Shown: positions 46,389 through 57,600 of the stretch, one piece after another | Layout of the letters: each line of letters opens with the position of its first letter | How positions within the stretch are numbered: the first letter of the stretch is position 1 | Assembly: GCF_947500655.1 (NCBI RefSeq) | Contig: NZ_CANMSK010000014.1 | Location: 1 to 64,000 of the forward strand | DNA from: an uncultured Psychrosphaera sp. | GTDB lineage: Bacteria > Pseudomonadota > Gammaproteobacteria > Enterobacterales > Alteromonadaceae | Direction: 5' to 3' | Length of the DNA: 64,000 bases | Made by a program: the position numbers and the translations under genes | Notes under the pieces: generated by a model | Seen by the model: the letters and a program-made list of their open reading frames with translations, nothing else | What the model was told of the DNA's origin: nothing | Database searches by the model: none

Positions 46389-46955
46389 TATCTTACGGCT
46401 GCTTTTCTCGCTCTTAAACCCATAAATCTCCTCCATTTCCTCTTCACTCAATGACTGAACCGTCTTGATGTTATTCACTGGAATAGACTCTGGATCTGGG
46501 TATTTTGATAATACTTTTTCCATGCTGTCTTCTCTTATGAGATGCAGCATAGGGAAGGGGGCTGTGTTAGTTAGGTTCTCTGCGTCGTTCGCTTCTGTGC
46601 CGTCAAACTGGTAGTTTGGATGGAAGCTGGCTAGTTGGAATATGCCGCGGTAGCCCATTTGATCTATTAACATGTCGGCGACATCTAACACGTGTAAGTA
46701 GTCGGTAAAGTCTGCTAAAAAGTTTGGGATTACGATGACGGTAGTGTCGGCTTGTTCTGCTGGTGTGTTGGTTAAAAAATCAAGTTCAGCGAGTAAATCG
46801 TTTGTTAAGTCGTTACTGTTATCTGCTTGAGAGATGACTAACTTTATTTGATTGTTTGCGCGTGGCTTTTTGGCAAAAGGGCACAGGTTTAAACCAATAA
46901 CGGCTTTGTCTAACCATTGCCAAACTTGAGATTCTACTTGTGCCGTCTTGCTCAT
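46386..46955 (-). CDS. DUF1415 family protein
   Basis: The 189-residue protein starts VWQWLDKAVIGLNLCPFAKKPR, the characteristic N-terminus of DUF1415, and includes VIVIPNFLADFTDYLHVLDVADML and LASFHPNYQFDGT. The conserved CPFA and HPNYQF segments suggest a small enzyme, but no activity is known to me. It is cytoplasmic, with no signal or membrane segment. It lies downstream of mutH on the same strand with 83 bases between. Confidence 0.9.
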   Translation of the reverse strand: MSKTAQVESQVWQWLDKAVIGLNLCPFAKKPRANNQIKLVISQADNSNDLTNDLLAELDFLTNTPAEQADTTVIVIPNFLADFTDYLHVLDVADMLIDQMGYRGIFQLASFHPNYQFDGTEANDAENLTNTAPFPMLHLIREDSMEKVLSKYPDPESIPVNNIKTVQSLSEEEMEEIYGFKSEKSSRKI

Positions 46956-47038
46956 AACTGTGTTTAGCCTTTTTATGTTCTTAATTTTCTATTTTTGTTT
47001 TCTTAATTTTATTGGGCTTTTTATGCTGGTGTTTAATG

Positions 47039-47731
47039 TCACAAATTTAACTGGAACTGTTTGTTTAAGATTTGCTTGGTGAAGCTAGTTCTTAAATAAA
47101 AGCCTTTTGGTGGCGCTTGGATTGGTTGGCCGTTTTGATTAAACGCTTGAGTTCTTACTGAGCTGTCTGCTGCTTTTGGTCTTAATTGTAAGGCTTCTCC
47201 ATGAGTGGCGTTGATTTTGTCGTGATGACCAAAGGTAATAAGTTCCATTAACTCTTCCCAGTCTGTTTGCAAGGTTGTTTCTTGCTGTTCATCCATCTGC
47301 CATAAAAACGGAGTGGCTATTTGTCTTAAAGGAACGGGAATGTCACGTTCTGCAATAATAGGTACCCATAAAACATGGCGTAGTTTTTTATAAATGGATG
47401 ACTCGCGCCATGTTACTGGTTTTGATTGAGTTATTGATTGCGTTAATTGGGCCACAGAAACAAAGGTGGTTTCCAATGGCTTTCCTTCACGACTAATTGG
47501 TAAGGTTTTTAATTCAACACCAAGTAGCTGAAAATCAGGTTCCGGCAAGTTGCCGGCACTTGCGCCTAAATAGGCTTCCAGTAATTGTCCCGGCCAACCT
47601 TTTTCTACTTGTAGATTCTCGGGAACCACGACATTTAGCTCTTGAGCAAGATCACCTAAAGTTAACCCTGCGATTAAGTCTATTCTTTGCTGGAGCTCTT
47701 CAATTGTTTTTGGTGGTGGAGAAAAGTTCAT
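47039..47731 (-). CDS. mutH: DNA mismatch repair endonuclease MutH
   Basis: MutH nicks the unmethylated strand at hemimethylated GATC after MutS/MutL activation. The catalytic set Asp-x(6)-Glu-x-Lys is visible in DFQLLGVELKTLPI near residue 70, as in E. coli. KGWPGQLLEAYLGA is the conserved N-terminal block. The 230 residues match. Its presence implies Dam-directed repair, which is limited to gammaproteobacteria. It is divergent from rppH. Confidence 0.96.
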   Translation of the reverse strand: MNFSPPPKTIEELQQRIDLIAGLTLGDLAQELNVVVPENLQVEKGWPGQLLEAYLGASAGNLPEPDFQLLGVELKTLPISREGKPLETTFVSVAQLTQSITQSKPVTWRESSIYKKLRHVLWVPIIAERDIPVPLRQIATPFLWQMDEQQETTLQTDWEELMELITFGHHDKINATHGEALQLRPKAADSSVRTQAFNQNGQPIQAPPKGFYLRTSFTKQILNKQFQLNL

Positions 47732-47875
47732 TAATTAACCAAGTAAACCAATTATTATGCGACAAGGGATTATCTAATTAACTTTAACTGGATACCAGTT
47801 AAATTTTGGTTTGCTCTAATGGCTCCTTTGTGGAAGAATCAGTGTATATAGAAAAGAATAACAACAGGTGACACT

Positions 47876-48469
47876 GTGATTGATGCTGAAGGGTTTCGTC
47901 CCAACGTAGGCATCGTGATTTGCAACCATAAAGGTCAAGTTTTTTGGGCTCGTAGATACGGCCAACATTCTTGGCAGTATCCTCAAGGTGGGATTGATGA
48001 AGGTGAAACGCCTGAACAAACCATGTACCGAGAGTTAGAAGAAGAAGTCGGGTTAAAGCAGGATGATGTTGAAATCCTTGCTGTTAGTAAAAACTGGCTA
48101 AGATACAGGTTGCCTAAACGACTTATCCGTCGTGAAAGTATGCCGGTGTGTATTGGTCAAAAACAGAAATGGTTTTTACTACGACTTCGTTGCAAAGAAT
48201 CCGATGTAGATTTATTAAAAACCTCTCATCCTGAATTTGATGATTGGAGATGGGTAAGCTATTGGTACCCAATTAGAAACGTCGTGTCGTTTAAACGTGA
48301 TGTTTACCGCAGAGCAATGAATGAATTTGTTAGCGTTGTTATGCCATTTGTTAAATCAAATTCTGGCAAAGGTGACTCTGGCGGTAATAAGCCGACAAGC
48401 CATCGTCATAAACGTCGTGGTAATAAGTCGACCTATAATAGGAATAATCAAAATAAACAACGTGGATAG
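47876..48469 (+). CDS. rppH: RNA pyrophosphohydrolase
   Basis: RppH removes pyrophosphate from mRNA 5' ends and starts decay. It begins [26 protein letters not shown] and has the Nudix box [23 protein letters not shown] (residues about 38-60). The 197-residue length includes a basic, asparagine-rich tail (about 160-197) beyond the usual 176, perhaps for RNA binding. The start is GTG after AGGTG. ptsP follows, as in E. coli. Confidence 0.96.
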   Translation: MIDAEGFRPNVGIVICNHKGQVFWARRYGQHSWQYPQGGIDEGETPEQTMYRELEEEVGLKQDDVEILAVSKNWLRYRLPKRLIRRESMPVCIGQKQKWFLLRLRCKESDVDLLKTSHPEFDDWRWVSYWYPIRNVVSFKRDVYRRAMNEFVSVVMPFVKSNSGKGDSGGNKPTSHRHKRRGNKSTYNRNNQNKQRG

Positions 48470-48521
48470 TTTTGCCTGATTAATTAATGGCTTTGAACTT
48501 CTAGGGGGTTGATAACAAATT

Positions 48522-50804
48522 ATGTTAAATGATTTAAGAAGTATTACTCATTCATTTGTACAGGAGCCATCTTTAGAGATGGCTTTAGCTTCTTTAGTCA
48601 CTGATATAAAACGTGCTTTAAACTCCGATTGTTGTTCTATTTATTTGGCGGAAGCCGAACAAACGGTATTACGTTTGCAAGCCACCGATGGATTAAACCG
48701 AAAGGCCATTGGTTTAACCCAAATGGGTTTCGATGAAGGCTTAACCGGTTGGGTTGCACAACGTGAAGAGCCAATCAAAATCTATAATGCTAAACGCCAT
48801 CCTAGATTTAAAAACTTCCCAGATGTACAAGAAGATGAATTCACTGCTTTTCTAGGTGTGCCAATTATCCACAGACGCCAAGTCTTGGGTGTTATCACTA
48901 TTCAGCAATCACAAGCTCGTTTGTTTGACCAAGATGAAGAAGCATTTCTTGTTACTTTAAGTGCTCAATTAGCATCGTCAATTGCCAACGTTAGTCTTAG
49001 GATGAAATCAGAGTCAACCTATGTTGAGCATGAGAATAACTCTTTAGTCTTAAAAGGTGTTTCTGCATCTTCAGGTGTTGGTATTGGGCATTCTTATCTT
49101 GTTCAAACTGAAATTGATTTGTCAGATGTTTCTTTACGTAAAGTATTAAATCCAGAATTTCAAAAAACTCGTTACTTTAATGCAGTCGAAGCAACTCGTG
49201 CTGACATTAAATTAATGGCTGAACGTATGTCAGCGCATTTACCTGCACAAGCATTGGCGATATTTGATATTTATTTACAATTACTAGAAAACGCTAGTTT
49301 AGGTAATGAGATTGTAGAAAAAATTGATATAAATTGGTGTGCCGTTTCATCACTTAAAATTGTGGTTGAACGTTACGTATCAGAATTTGAAAAGATGGAA
49401 GACCCTTATATTAGGGAACGTGCTGTTGATGTTAAAGATCTAGGCCGACGTCTATTAAAGCATTTAACTAACGCGTCATCTCAAGATAAAGTTATTCCAC
49501 AAGCCGCGATTATTATTGCGGAGGAAGTTACAGCTTCCATGTTGGCGGAAGTGCCAAGAGATCAAATTAAAGGTATCGTTTCCATTAAAGGTGCGGAAAA
49601 CTCTCATGCTGCCATCATGGCAAGAGCATTGGGTATTCCTGCGGTTATGGGATTACGAGATGTTCCGTTATTGCAACTCGATGGTGTAGACATCATAGTT
49701 GATGGTTATAACGGACAAGTATTTACCTCTCCTGCCGAAGCGATAGTTGAAGAGTATAAAAATTTAGAGTCGGAAGATTTAGAGTTTGCTAATCAGTTAA
49801 AACTTGAGTCGGACGAAATAGTACAAACCGCCGACGGCAAGCGTATTTATTTATCTATCAACTCAGGAATGGGGTTTGATGGCGAGTTTGCTGAGCAAGA
49901 ACATATAGAAGGTATTGGGTTATATCGTACTGAATACCCATTTATGATGCGTCAACGTTTCCCGTCAGAGCTTGAACAACAGCAATTATATCAACAAGTA
50001 TTAGGCGATTTTACTGGCAAACCTGTTGTTATGCGTACGTTAGATGTTGGTGGCGATAAACAATTACCTTATTTTCCTATTATTGAAGATAATCCATTTT
50101 TAGGCTGGCGTGGAATTAGATTAACGCTGGATCATCCTGAAATATTTTTAGTGCAAATTCGTGCAATGATCAAAGCTAATGTGTTTACCGATAATTTGCA
50201 TATCATGTTACCTATGATATCTGACATTGGTGAAATTGATGAAGCAAGACGCTTGTTTAACCAAGCTTATGCTGAAGTGCAAGACGAATTAAAAGAAGCT
50301 GATGCGGCGGCTGTTGTACCAAAACCAAAATTTGGTGTGATGTTAGAAGTACCATCTATGCTATTTCAGTTAAGACATCTTAAAGGTAAAGTTGATTTTT
50401 GTTCAATTGGAACTAATGACTTAACTCAGTATCTACTAGCTGTGGATAGAAATAACGATAAAGTGGCTAATTTATATGACGCATTTCATCCAACCGTATT
50501 AAATGCGATTAAAATGATCGCGGATGTTACTAAAGAAATTGGTATTCCATGTAGTGTTTGTGGTGAATTAGCCGGAGATCCCGGCGGCGCTATGTTGCTA
50601 GCAGGTATGGGATTTACTCAATTAAGTATGAATACCAAAAACTTATTACGAGTTAAATGGGTATTGAAAAAAACCAATTCAGAAAAATTAACTGAATTAG
50701 CCAATGACGTTTTAAATTGTACTCGTCCAGATCAAATCAAGTTTAAAGTGAATCGATATATGTTGAATATTGGTGCTGCCAGTATATTACGAGCTGGGAA
50801 ATAA
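48522..50804 (+). CDS. ptsP: Phosphoenolpyruvate-protein phosphotransferase PtsP (enzyme I Ntr)
   Basis: PtsP starts the nitrogen-related phosphotransfer chain to NPr and EIIA-Ntr. The N-terminal GAF domain covers about 17-160. The phosphohistidine segment is GAENSHAAIMARALGIPAVMG near residue 356. The PEP-binding TIM barrel has GLYRTEYPFM, LDVGGDKQLPYF and the C-terminal CSVCGELAGDP. The 760 residues match E. coli (748). It follows rppH by 52 bases. Confidence 0.96.
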   Translation: MLNDLRSITHSFVQEPSLEMALASLVTDIKRALNSDCCSIYLAEAEQTVLRLQATDGLNRKAIGLTQMGFDEGLTGWVAQREEPIKIYNAKRHPRFKNFPDVQEDEFTAFLGVPIIHRRQVLGVITIQQSQARLFDQDEEAFLVTLSAQLASSIANVSLRMKSESTYVEHENNSLVLKGVSASSGVGIGHSYLVQTEIDLSDVSLRKVLNPEFQKTRYFNAVEATRADIKLMAERMSAHLPAQALAIFDIYLQLLENASLGNEIVEKIDINWCAVSSLKIVVERYVSEFEKMEDPYIRERAVDVKDLGRRLLKHLTNASSQDKVIPQAAIIIAEEVTASMLAEVPRDQIKGIVSIKGAENSHAAIMARALGIPAVMGLRDVPLLQLDGVDIIVDGYNGQVFTSPAEAIVEEYKNLESEDLEFANQLKLESDEIVQTADGKRIYLSINSGMGFDGEFAEQEHIEGIGLYRTEYPFMMRQRFPSELEQQQLYQQVLGDFTGKPVVMRTLDVGGDKQLPYFPIIEDNPFLGWRGIRLTLDHPEIFLVQIRAMIKANVFTDNLHIMLPMISDIGEIDEARRLFNQAYAEVQDELKEADAAAVVPKPKFGVMLEVPSMLFQLRHLKGKVDFCSIGTNDLTQYLLAVDRNNDKVANLYDAFHPTVLNAIKMIADVTKEIGIPCSVCGELAGDPGGAMLLAGMGFTQLSMNTKNLLRVKWVLKKTNSEKLTELANDVLNCTRPDQIKFKVNRYMLNIGAASILRAGK

Positions 50805-50868
50805 GCTTATCGTAAAAAGTACTTGTTATAAGTACATGTACATACACTCAAAATAGGCAGTAAACGTT

Positions 50869-51672
50869 TTGTTAGAAATATTATATATAGCCCCAATACT
50901 TGGCATAATTGCAGGGTTTTTGTCTGGATTATTAGGTATCGGTGGTGGGATTGTCTTAGTACCTGCTTTATTGTATTTACTACCATTATTACCCCAAGTT
51001 AATTCAGATAATGTTGCTATTATTGCGGTTGCTACCTCATTAATGACGATTGTTATTACGGCATTTTCATCCGCCAAAAGTCATTATAAAAGAGGCAATC
51101 TTCATAAAGAAATAACATTACCAATTGCTGTTGCAGTGGCAATTAGTTCGGTTGTGGCACCTTATGTCGCGATTTGGATGGGCAGTTCTTTGTTAACCAG
51201 CGTGTTTGCTATTTTATTATTTGTTTTGTCTATTCAGATAGCAACTGGCAGAAAAAATAATCCAGACGTTGATAAGTTACCGTCTAATAAAGTATTGGCT
51301 TTCGGTGGTTTGTTTACTGGATTTTTAGCTGCAATTGCTGGTTTAGGAGGCGGTGCGATATTAGTTCCTTACCTAACCGTTGTTGGCGTAAATATTAGAA
51401 AGTCGATAGGTGCGGCTGCGGCATGTGGAATGATAGTGGCTATTTTTGGCTCAATTAGTTATTTCATTAGTGGTCATGGCTGGACTGATAGTGTTCAGTT
51501 CGCCGGTTATGTACATTGGCCAACCGCGTTAGTTATTATGTTGTTCTCTTACTTTACGGCTCCTTTGGGTGTAAAAGTAGGGCATAAGTTAAATCAAGTT
51601 CAGTTAAAAAGAGTATTTGCCATCTTTATGATGGTGGTCGCCACTAAGTTATTATTTGATCAGTTAGCCTAA
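50869..51672 (+). CDS. TSUP (TauE/SafE) family membrane permease
   Basis: The 267-residue protein has about eight membrane helices and the twofold repeated glycine motif of the family: GFLSGLLGIGGGIVLVPALLY and GFLAAIAGLGGGAILVPYL. TauE/SafE proteins move sulfite, sulfonates or related anions; the substrate here cannot be told. The start is TTG at 50869 with a weak site. It lies between ptsP and lgt, a context seen in related genomes. Confidence 0.88.
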   Translation: MLEILYIAPILGIIAGFLSGLLGIGGGIVLVPALLYLLPLLPQVNSDNVAIIAVATSLMTIVITAFSSAKSHYKRGNLHKEITLPIAVAVAISSVVAPYVAIWMGSSLLTSVFAILLFVLSIQIATGRKNNPDVDKLPSNKVLAFGGLFTGFLAAIAGLGGGAILVPYLTVVGVNIRKSIGAAAACGMIVAIFGSISYFISGHGWTDSVQFAGYVHWPTALVIMLFSYFTAPLGVKVGHKLNQVQLKRVFAIFMMVVATKLLFDQLA

Positions 51673-51783
51673 GTATAGTTTGGTCGAATAGTTTAAAAGA
51701 TTCATTTAACTGTAAAACAGTCGTGTTTAAGTAAAATTAATTAAAACTAAATAGTTTATAAAAATAAAGTTGAGGTTGTATTC

Positions 51784-52587
51784 GTGTTAGCAGATCCTAT
51801 TATTTTCCCAGCAATTGACCCTATTATTGTGTCGTTAGGGCCAGTGGCAATCCGTTGGTATGGTTTGATGTATTTAATTGGATTAGGTTTTGCCTATTTC
51901 TTAGCAATGCGTGAAGTGAAAGCTAACCGTTCTCCATTTACTAAACAGCAAGTTAGCGATCTAATCTTTTATGGATTTATGGGCGCAGTATTGGGTGGCC
52001 GTATTGGTTATGTATTCTTTTATCAATTTGAGCTGTTTCTTCAAGATCCGCTGTATCTGTTCCAAATTCAACAAGGTGGCATGTCATTCCATGGCGGTTT
52101 GTTAGGGGTCATATTTGTATTGATCGTGTTTGCTAGAAAAACCAAACTAACCTTATTTCAAATTGGTGACTTTGTTGCGCCATTAGTGCCTATTGGATTA
52201 GGTGCTGGACGTTTTGGTAATTTTTTAAACGGCGAGCTATGGGGCCGAACCACGGATGTTCCTTGGGGGATTGTATTCCCTGGCGCAGGTCCGTTACCGC
52301 GTCACCCGTCACAACTGTATGAGTTTGTGTTAGAAGGCATTGTTCTCTTCATTATTGTATTTTGGTATACCCGCTCTAAACGAGCTGTTGGCTCTGCTGG
52401 TGGACTGTTCTTATTAGGTTATGGTTGTTTCCGCTTTATTGTTGAGTACTTCCGTCAGCCAGACGACCATTTAGGTTTATTAACTTTAGGTATGTCGATG
52501 GGACAGTGGTTATCATTACCTATGGTATTTGCCGGTGCAATTGTTATGGCGATTGCGTTTAAGTTAGATAGCAAAAAAGCACAATAG
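51784..52587 (+). CDS. lgt: Phosphatidylglycerol-prolipoprotein diacylglyceryl transferase
   Basis: Lgt adds diacylglycerol to lipobox cysteines, the first step for the many lipoproteins in this window. The 267-residue protein has seven membrane helices and the signature [16 protein letters not shown] near residue 139; [11 protein letters not shown] at the N-terminus is also conserved, as is the MSFHGG segment with its histidine. The start is GTG at 51784. Confidence 0.97.
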   Translation: MLADPIIFPAIDPIIVSLGPVAIRWYGLMYLIGLGFAYFLAMREVKANRSPFTKQQVSDLIFYGFMGAVLGGRIGYVFFYQFELFLQDPLYLFQIQQGGMSFHGGLLGVIFVLIVFARKTKLTLFQIGDFVAPLVPIGLGAGRFGNFLNGELWGRTTDVPWGIVFPGAGPLPRHPSQLYEFVLEGIVLFIIVFWYTRSKRAVGSAGGLFLLGYGCFRFIVEYFRQPDDHLGLLTLGMSMGQWLSLPMVFAGAIVMAIAFKLDSKKAQ

Positions 52588-52597
52588 TATTTAGTTG

Positions 52598-52613
52598 CGA
52601 GTTTCGAAACTCG
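52598..52613. promoter_or_regulatory. 16-base perfect palindrome before thyA
   Basis: CGAGTTTCGAAACTCG is a perfect palindrome 19 bases before the thyA ATG and 11 after the lgt stop. It could be an operator or a short hairpin. I match it to no known regulator. Confidence 0.4.
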
Positions 52614-52631
52614 AATGCAGGAATTAGACAA

Positions 52632-53483
52632 ATGAAACAGTATTTAGAATTATGCCAACGCATTGTTGACGAAGGCACTTGGATAGAAAACAAACGCACG
52701 GGTAAACGTTGTTTAACGGTTATTAATGCTGAGTTAAACTATAACGTTGGTGATAACGAATTTCCGATGATCACCACGCGTAAGAGTTATTGGAAAGCCG
52801 CTATTGCCGAATTACTTGGTTATATCCGCGGTTACGATAATGCCGCAGATTTCCGTTCTATTGGTTGTAATACATGGAATGCTAATGCTAACGACAATGA
52901 TGCATGGCTAAACAATCCTCACCGTAAAGGTGAAGACGATATGGGACGCGTTTATGGCGTACAAGGTCGTAGCTGGGCAAAACCAGATGGTGGTTTTGTT
53001 GACCAACTTAAAAAGCTGGTTGATGATCTTTCTAACGGTATTGATGACCGTGGGGAAATCTTATCGTTTTATAACCCTGGCGAATTCCACATGGGCTGCT
53101 TACGTCCATGTATGCACACACACACGTTTTCTTTGTTAGGTGACACTTTGTACTTAACTAGTTACCAACGTTCTTGTGACGTACCGCTAGGGCTTAATTT
53201 TAATCAGGTTCAAGTGTTTGTTTTGTTAGCATTAGTTGCTCAAATTACAGGTAACAAAGCAGGGAAGGCGTATCACAAAATAGTAAACGCTCACATTTAT
53301 GAAGATCAGCTTGAGTTAATGCGTGATGAACAATTAAAACGTAAACCTTTTGCCTCACCAAAGTTAATCATTAATCCAAAGATTAAGTCGTTAGAAGACT
53401 TAGAAACATGGGTAACTATGGATGACTTTGAAGTAGAAGGTTATGAATGCCACCCACCAATTGCGTATCCATTTTCGGTTTAG
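52632..53483 (+). CDS. thyA: Thymidylate synthase
   Basis: ThyA methylates dUMP to dTMP using methylene-tetrahydrofolate. The catalytic cysteine is in [15 protein letters not shown] near residue 160; [16 protein letters not shown] and the folate-site [10 protein letters not shown] follow. The 283 residues exceed the 264 of E. coli by short insertions, for example [20 protein letters not shown]. The last residues AYPFSV are typical. It is preceded by a short palindrome and by lgt, as in E. coli. Confidence 0.96.
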   Translation: MKQYLELCQRIVDEGTWIENKRTGKRCLTVINAELNYNVGDNEFPMITTRKSYWKAAIAELLGYIRGYDNAADFRSIGCNTWNANANDNDAWLNNPHRKGEDDMGRVYGVQGRSWAKPDGGFVDQLKKLVDDLSNGIDDRGEILSFYNPGEFHMGCLRPCMHTHTFSLLGDTLYLTSYQRSCDVPLGLNFNQVQVFVLLALVAQITGNKAGKAYHKIVNAHIYEDQLELMRDEQLKRKPFASPKLIINPKIKSLEDLETWVTMDDFEVEGYECHPPIAYPFSV

Positions 53484-53538
53484 TTTATAGCTAGATTTTT
53501 TTAAAAAGCGTGAATAACGCTTTATGTTTAAATCATAA

Positions 53539-53606
53539 CTAAATAAAAAGTTAAATAAAAAGTTAAATAAAAAGCAGAGTCACTTTAAAATGTGCCTCTG
53601 CTTTTT
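53539..53606. terminator. Bidirectional terminator with a 12-base triplicated lead-in
   Basis: AAAAAGCAGAGTCAC (53569-53583) pairs with GTG-C-CTCTGCTTTTT (53592-53606) with one mismatch, and has T and A tracts on either side, so it can serve thyA and the convergent regulator gene ending at 53651. Before it the unit GTTAAATAAAAA occurs about three times (53539-53573), the last merging with the stem. Confidence 0.8.
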
Positions 53607-53650
53607 GTATCGAGTGGTAGTTGAATTTAAGTTCAGCCTGAGCTGAGTGG

Positions 53651-54637
53651 TTATTCATCTTTCCAGCGTCGTTTTATGGTTAATATTTTTTCAAGTTCTT
53701 GTTTAAATAAAACAACTAACTCAGGGTCAAAGTGTTTACCACTTTGTTGTTCAATAAAGTCCATAGCTTTTTCTACTGGCCAGGCACCTTTATATGGACG
53801 AACACTGGTTAATGCGTCAAATACATCGGCTATTGCGACAATTCGGCCTTCAATCGGAATATTGTTACCCGCTAATCCGTTTGGATAACCTGAGCCATCC
53901 CACTTTTCGTGATGAGTAAGCGCAACCACTTTTGCAAGACTGATCAGCTCTGAGTCATCATCACCTAAGATATGAGCGCCAATTTCTGGATGTGTTTTCA
54001 TAACATCAAACTCTTGCTCTGTTAGCTTTCCTGGTTTTTGCATTATGCTGTCAGGAATTCCTATTTTTCCTAAGTCATGCATAGGCGCTGCGTGTAATAG
54101 ATCATCTGCACTTTGTTCAGTAAAGCCATAAGCGAGAGCAATGATCTGAGAGTAATGGCTCATACGCATAACATGCATGCCTGTTTCATTATCTTTATAT
54201 TCAGCGGCATGACCTAAACGTTGAATAACTTGCAAACGTGTACGTCTTAATTCATCTGCTTGCACAAGTGATAAATGAGTCTCGACTCTTACTTTGACAA
54301 CTGCAGCGGAGATCGGTTTAGTTATGTAATCGACGGCGCCTAGTTCAAGCCCTTGAGCTTCATCGGTATGATCATTTAATGCAGTAACAAAAATCACTGG
54401 AATCTTTTTGGTAATGGTTTCCGCTTTTAATCGTTTACAAACTTCAAGCCCTGTGATGTCTGGCATCATAATGTCTAACAATATCAGATCTGGTAGTTTC
54501 TCTTTTGCTAAACGCAGTGCTTCCATACCACTTTTAGCGAAAACCAATCTATATTGTTGTTGTAATACTTGTTTTAAAACCCGTAAATTAGTGGGTTCGT
54601 CATCAACAATTAAAACAGTTGGTTGTTTTTTTCTCAT
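53651..54637 (-). CDS. HD-GYP domain response regulator (cyclic-di-GMP phosphodiesterase)
   Basis: A receiver domain (residues 1-125, phospho-acceptor Asp55 in LILLDIMMPD, Lys in YITKPI) is joined to an HD-GYP domain (about 150-320). The phosphodiesterase signature is complete: MHDLGKIGIPD for HD and HHEKWDGSGYPNGL for GYP. It should hydrolyse cyclic-di-GMP when activated. It lies 10 bases after the hybrid histidine kinase gene on the same strand, so the pair is probably one phosphorelay. Confidence 0.92.
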   Translation of the reverse strand: MRKKQPTVLIVDDEPTNLRVLKQVLQQQYRLVFAKSGMEALRLAKEKLPDLILLDIMMPDITGLEVCKRLKAETITKKIPVIFVTALNDHTDEAQGLELGAVDYITKPISAAVVKVRVETHLSLVQADELRRTRLQVIQRLGHAAEYKDNETGMHVMRMSHYSQIIALAYGFTEQSADDLLHAAPMHDLGKIGIPDSIMQKPGKLTEQEFDVMKTHPEIGAHILGDDDSELISLAKVVALTHHEKWDGSGYPNGLAGNNIPIEGRIVAIADVFDALTSVRPYKGAWPVEKAMDFIEQQSGKHFDPELVVLFKQELEKILTIKRRWKDE

Positions 54638-54647
54638 TATATTCCCC

Positions 54648-57600
54648 CTAATAACTTTCTAGGTGCTGTTTTAACTCTGATATATGCTTAGAAGCACATT
54701 CAAATTCAAAGTCATTAAATGCATTAAAGATTTTGTTTATGTTCACCGAATATTTAGAATCCTTAAATTCTAATAATTGAGTTAATAGTTTTTCTTCTAC
54801 TTCATTGTCTTGAGCTTTTTTATCTAGTATTAATAGAAGAGCAATTAATTTTTCTACATCAATATCGGTAACTGTGGTTTGTGTAGCTTGCTCACTTTTC
54901 CACTGCCTTGTTTTTTTATCTAATTGTTTAAATATGACATCAATTTTTTCAAAGATAGACTCAGATTGGTCAGACTCGTCTTTCACAGCGGACTCGAGCT
55001 GTGTAAATAATTTGTGTAATTGGGTTAATGCTAAGTTTCCAGCCAGGCCTTTATATGTATGAGCTATTACTAATACTTCAGGCCACTTTTTGTTTTTTAT
55101 GTTTTCATTCAGTAAGGCCATTTCGTTTGTCTGACTATTCATAAAGTTATACATTTGTTGGTAATACTCGTTGCTACTTCCCCATAAAGCTGTGCCTTTA
55201 CCTTCGTCAAACAATAAATTATTTTTCTTGGCTCTAGGCGTTACGATAATTGGCTCAATATCAATGTTAAGTACTTTTGCCATTTCATTACTGAGTAACA
55301 CAAAATCAATCGGTTTATTTGCAAAGCCTTGCATTCCTGCATTTTCAGCAGCTAATTTATCATCTAACAGCACACTTGCGGTTAGTGCAATAACAGGTAT
55401 TGCTGGTAAGTTATTCTCTTGCTCGTATAGCCTTCTTTGTTTAGTTGCATTAAGTCCGTCTAAGACTGGCATTTGAATATCCATTAAGACTAAATCAATA
55501 CCATCACAATCACTCATTCTAATAAGTGCTTGTTTACCATCTCTTGCGGTAACGACCTTATGACCATCTCGTTCTAATAATACTGTTAATAGGTCAATAT
55601 TTTGCTGAATATCATCAACGACTAACACTTTTAGTGGTGGTAGTTTTATTCGCTCAATTGTTTGTACTTCAATACTTTTAGTTGTTGCGGGTAAAGGTAT
55701 GTCGAATGAAAACTTACTACCAACATTAAGCTGGCTTTCTGCTCTTATTTCACCTCCCATAAGCTCAACTAATTGCTTGCTGATAGTTGTGCCTAATCCT
55801 GTACCTCCGAATCGTCGACTCATGGAGGCATCAGCTTGTGTAAATGCTTCAAACACTGAAGATAATTGTTGTTCATCCATGCCGATACCTGAGTCTTCAA
55901 CTTCAAATCTGACGTTTTGATCGTCAATAGGGGAAACGGTAATGATCACTTGTCCTTCGGCGGTAAATTTAATTGCGTTACCGATTAAGTTGGTTAGTAC
56001 TTGGCGAATACGCTCTGGGCTACCTAAATAGTAACCTTCTAGTTTGTGTGAAATATTTGTATTAAGTTCCAAGTTTTTATTACGAGCTTGTAGCCAAAGA
56101 GTTGAAATAACTGCGTCAACTTCTTCTATCAATGAAAAAACTCTAACTTCTAAATCTAATTTACCTTTATCTAATTTGGCTGTATCTAATATGTCGTTGA
56201 GCAAATGTAATAATGATTTAGACGAGTTGTTAATTGTTGTCATATGACGAACTTGTTCTGGCTCTAAGTCGGTCTCTAATAAAATATCACTGAAGCCTAT
56301 AATCGCATTCATTGGCGTACGAATCTCGTGACTCATGTTTGCCATAAATGCAGCCCTTGCTTCAGCGGCTTGTTCAGCTACTTCTTTTGCTTGTCTTAAT
56401 TGTAACTCCATATTGCGGCGCTCAGTGATATCCATAATAAAACCGTCTAGCCAAATCTCTCCTGTGTCTTCGTCTTTTATATAATTGCCAAACTCCATAA
56501 CCCAGCGGATATCATTATTTTTGGTGATAATGCGATACTCTAAGCTAAACATGTTGTCGATGATTGGATTGGATTCAATACTTTCTTTATCATCTGGATG
56601 GAATAAGTCTGAAAAGTTACGTTTATTATTTGGAGTTATAAAGTCGGAGGCTGGATAGCCTGTTATTCCTTCAACGGCATCACTGATAAATAATAAAGGC
56701 CAGCCTTTTTGATCTAAACAGCGATAAGCTATGCCAGGAATATTACTGATCAAAGATCTAAATTTGGCCTCATTTTCTTTTAAGGCATGTTCCATTTGAA
56801 TACGCTGGCGAATGTCAGACATAAACCCAACAAAGTAATTATCATTGGCAAGCTTTACATGGCCGATGGCAAGACGAATATCGATTAAGCTTCCATCTTT
56901 GTGTAGGGCTTGAACTTCTCTACTTGCGCCAATAATTTTTGCATTGCCTGTAGATAAATAGTTATCTAAATAATTGTCGTGGGAGTCATAATGTGGATTA
57001 GGCATTAGCATTTTTACATTTTGCCCGATGATCTCATCGGGTAACCAACCTAGTAATGAATAAGTCGCTTGGTTGGCACTTTCAATTATTCCTTTGCTAT
57101 TAATACTAATAATGGCATCTACTGCAGTATTCATCATAGCTCTTAAGCGGTGCTCACTTACACTGGCTTGACGTGATATTTCTCTATACCGATAAATTAA
57201 GTTTATACCTAAAATTAATGAAATAATGACGATAGACGTTACCGATACAATAACGGCTAAATAAAATGATATTTCATTGGTTTGTTTACTTAATTCTAAC
57301 CCCGGTGGTTTTACAAAGCGTGCCGCTGCCATACCTGTATAATGCGTGCTTGCAATAGCAAGCCCCATAACAAGGCTTGCAATAAGGTTGGCTTGCAGGT
57401 CTTTATTTTTCCATTTCCTTAATAAACCAGTTCGCACCCATAATGAAAGTATGGCAAAAGTAATAGCTATGATTATAGATAGAATAAAAATAGATAAATC
57501 GTAACGGAGTAGGGGAGCCATCTGCATTGACGCCATTCCGGTGTAATGCATAGCGCCAATACCTGTGCCCATTAATACACCCGCAATAATGAGCGGTTTT

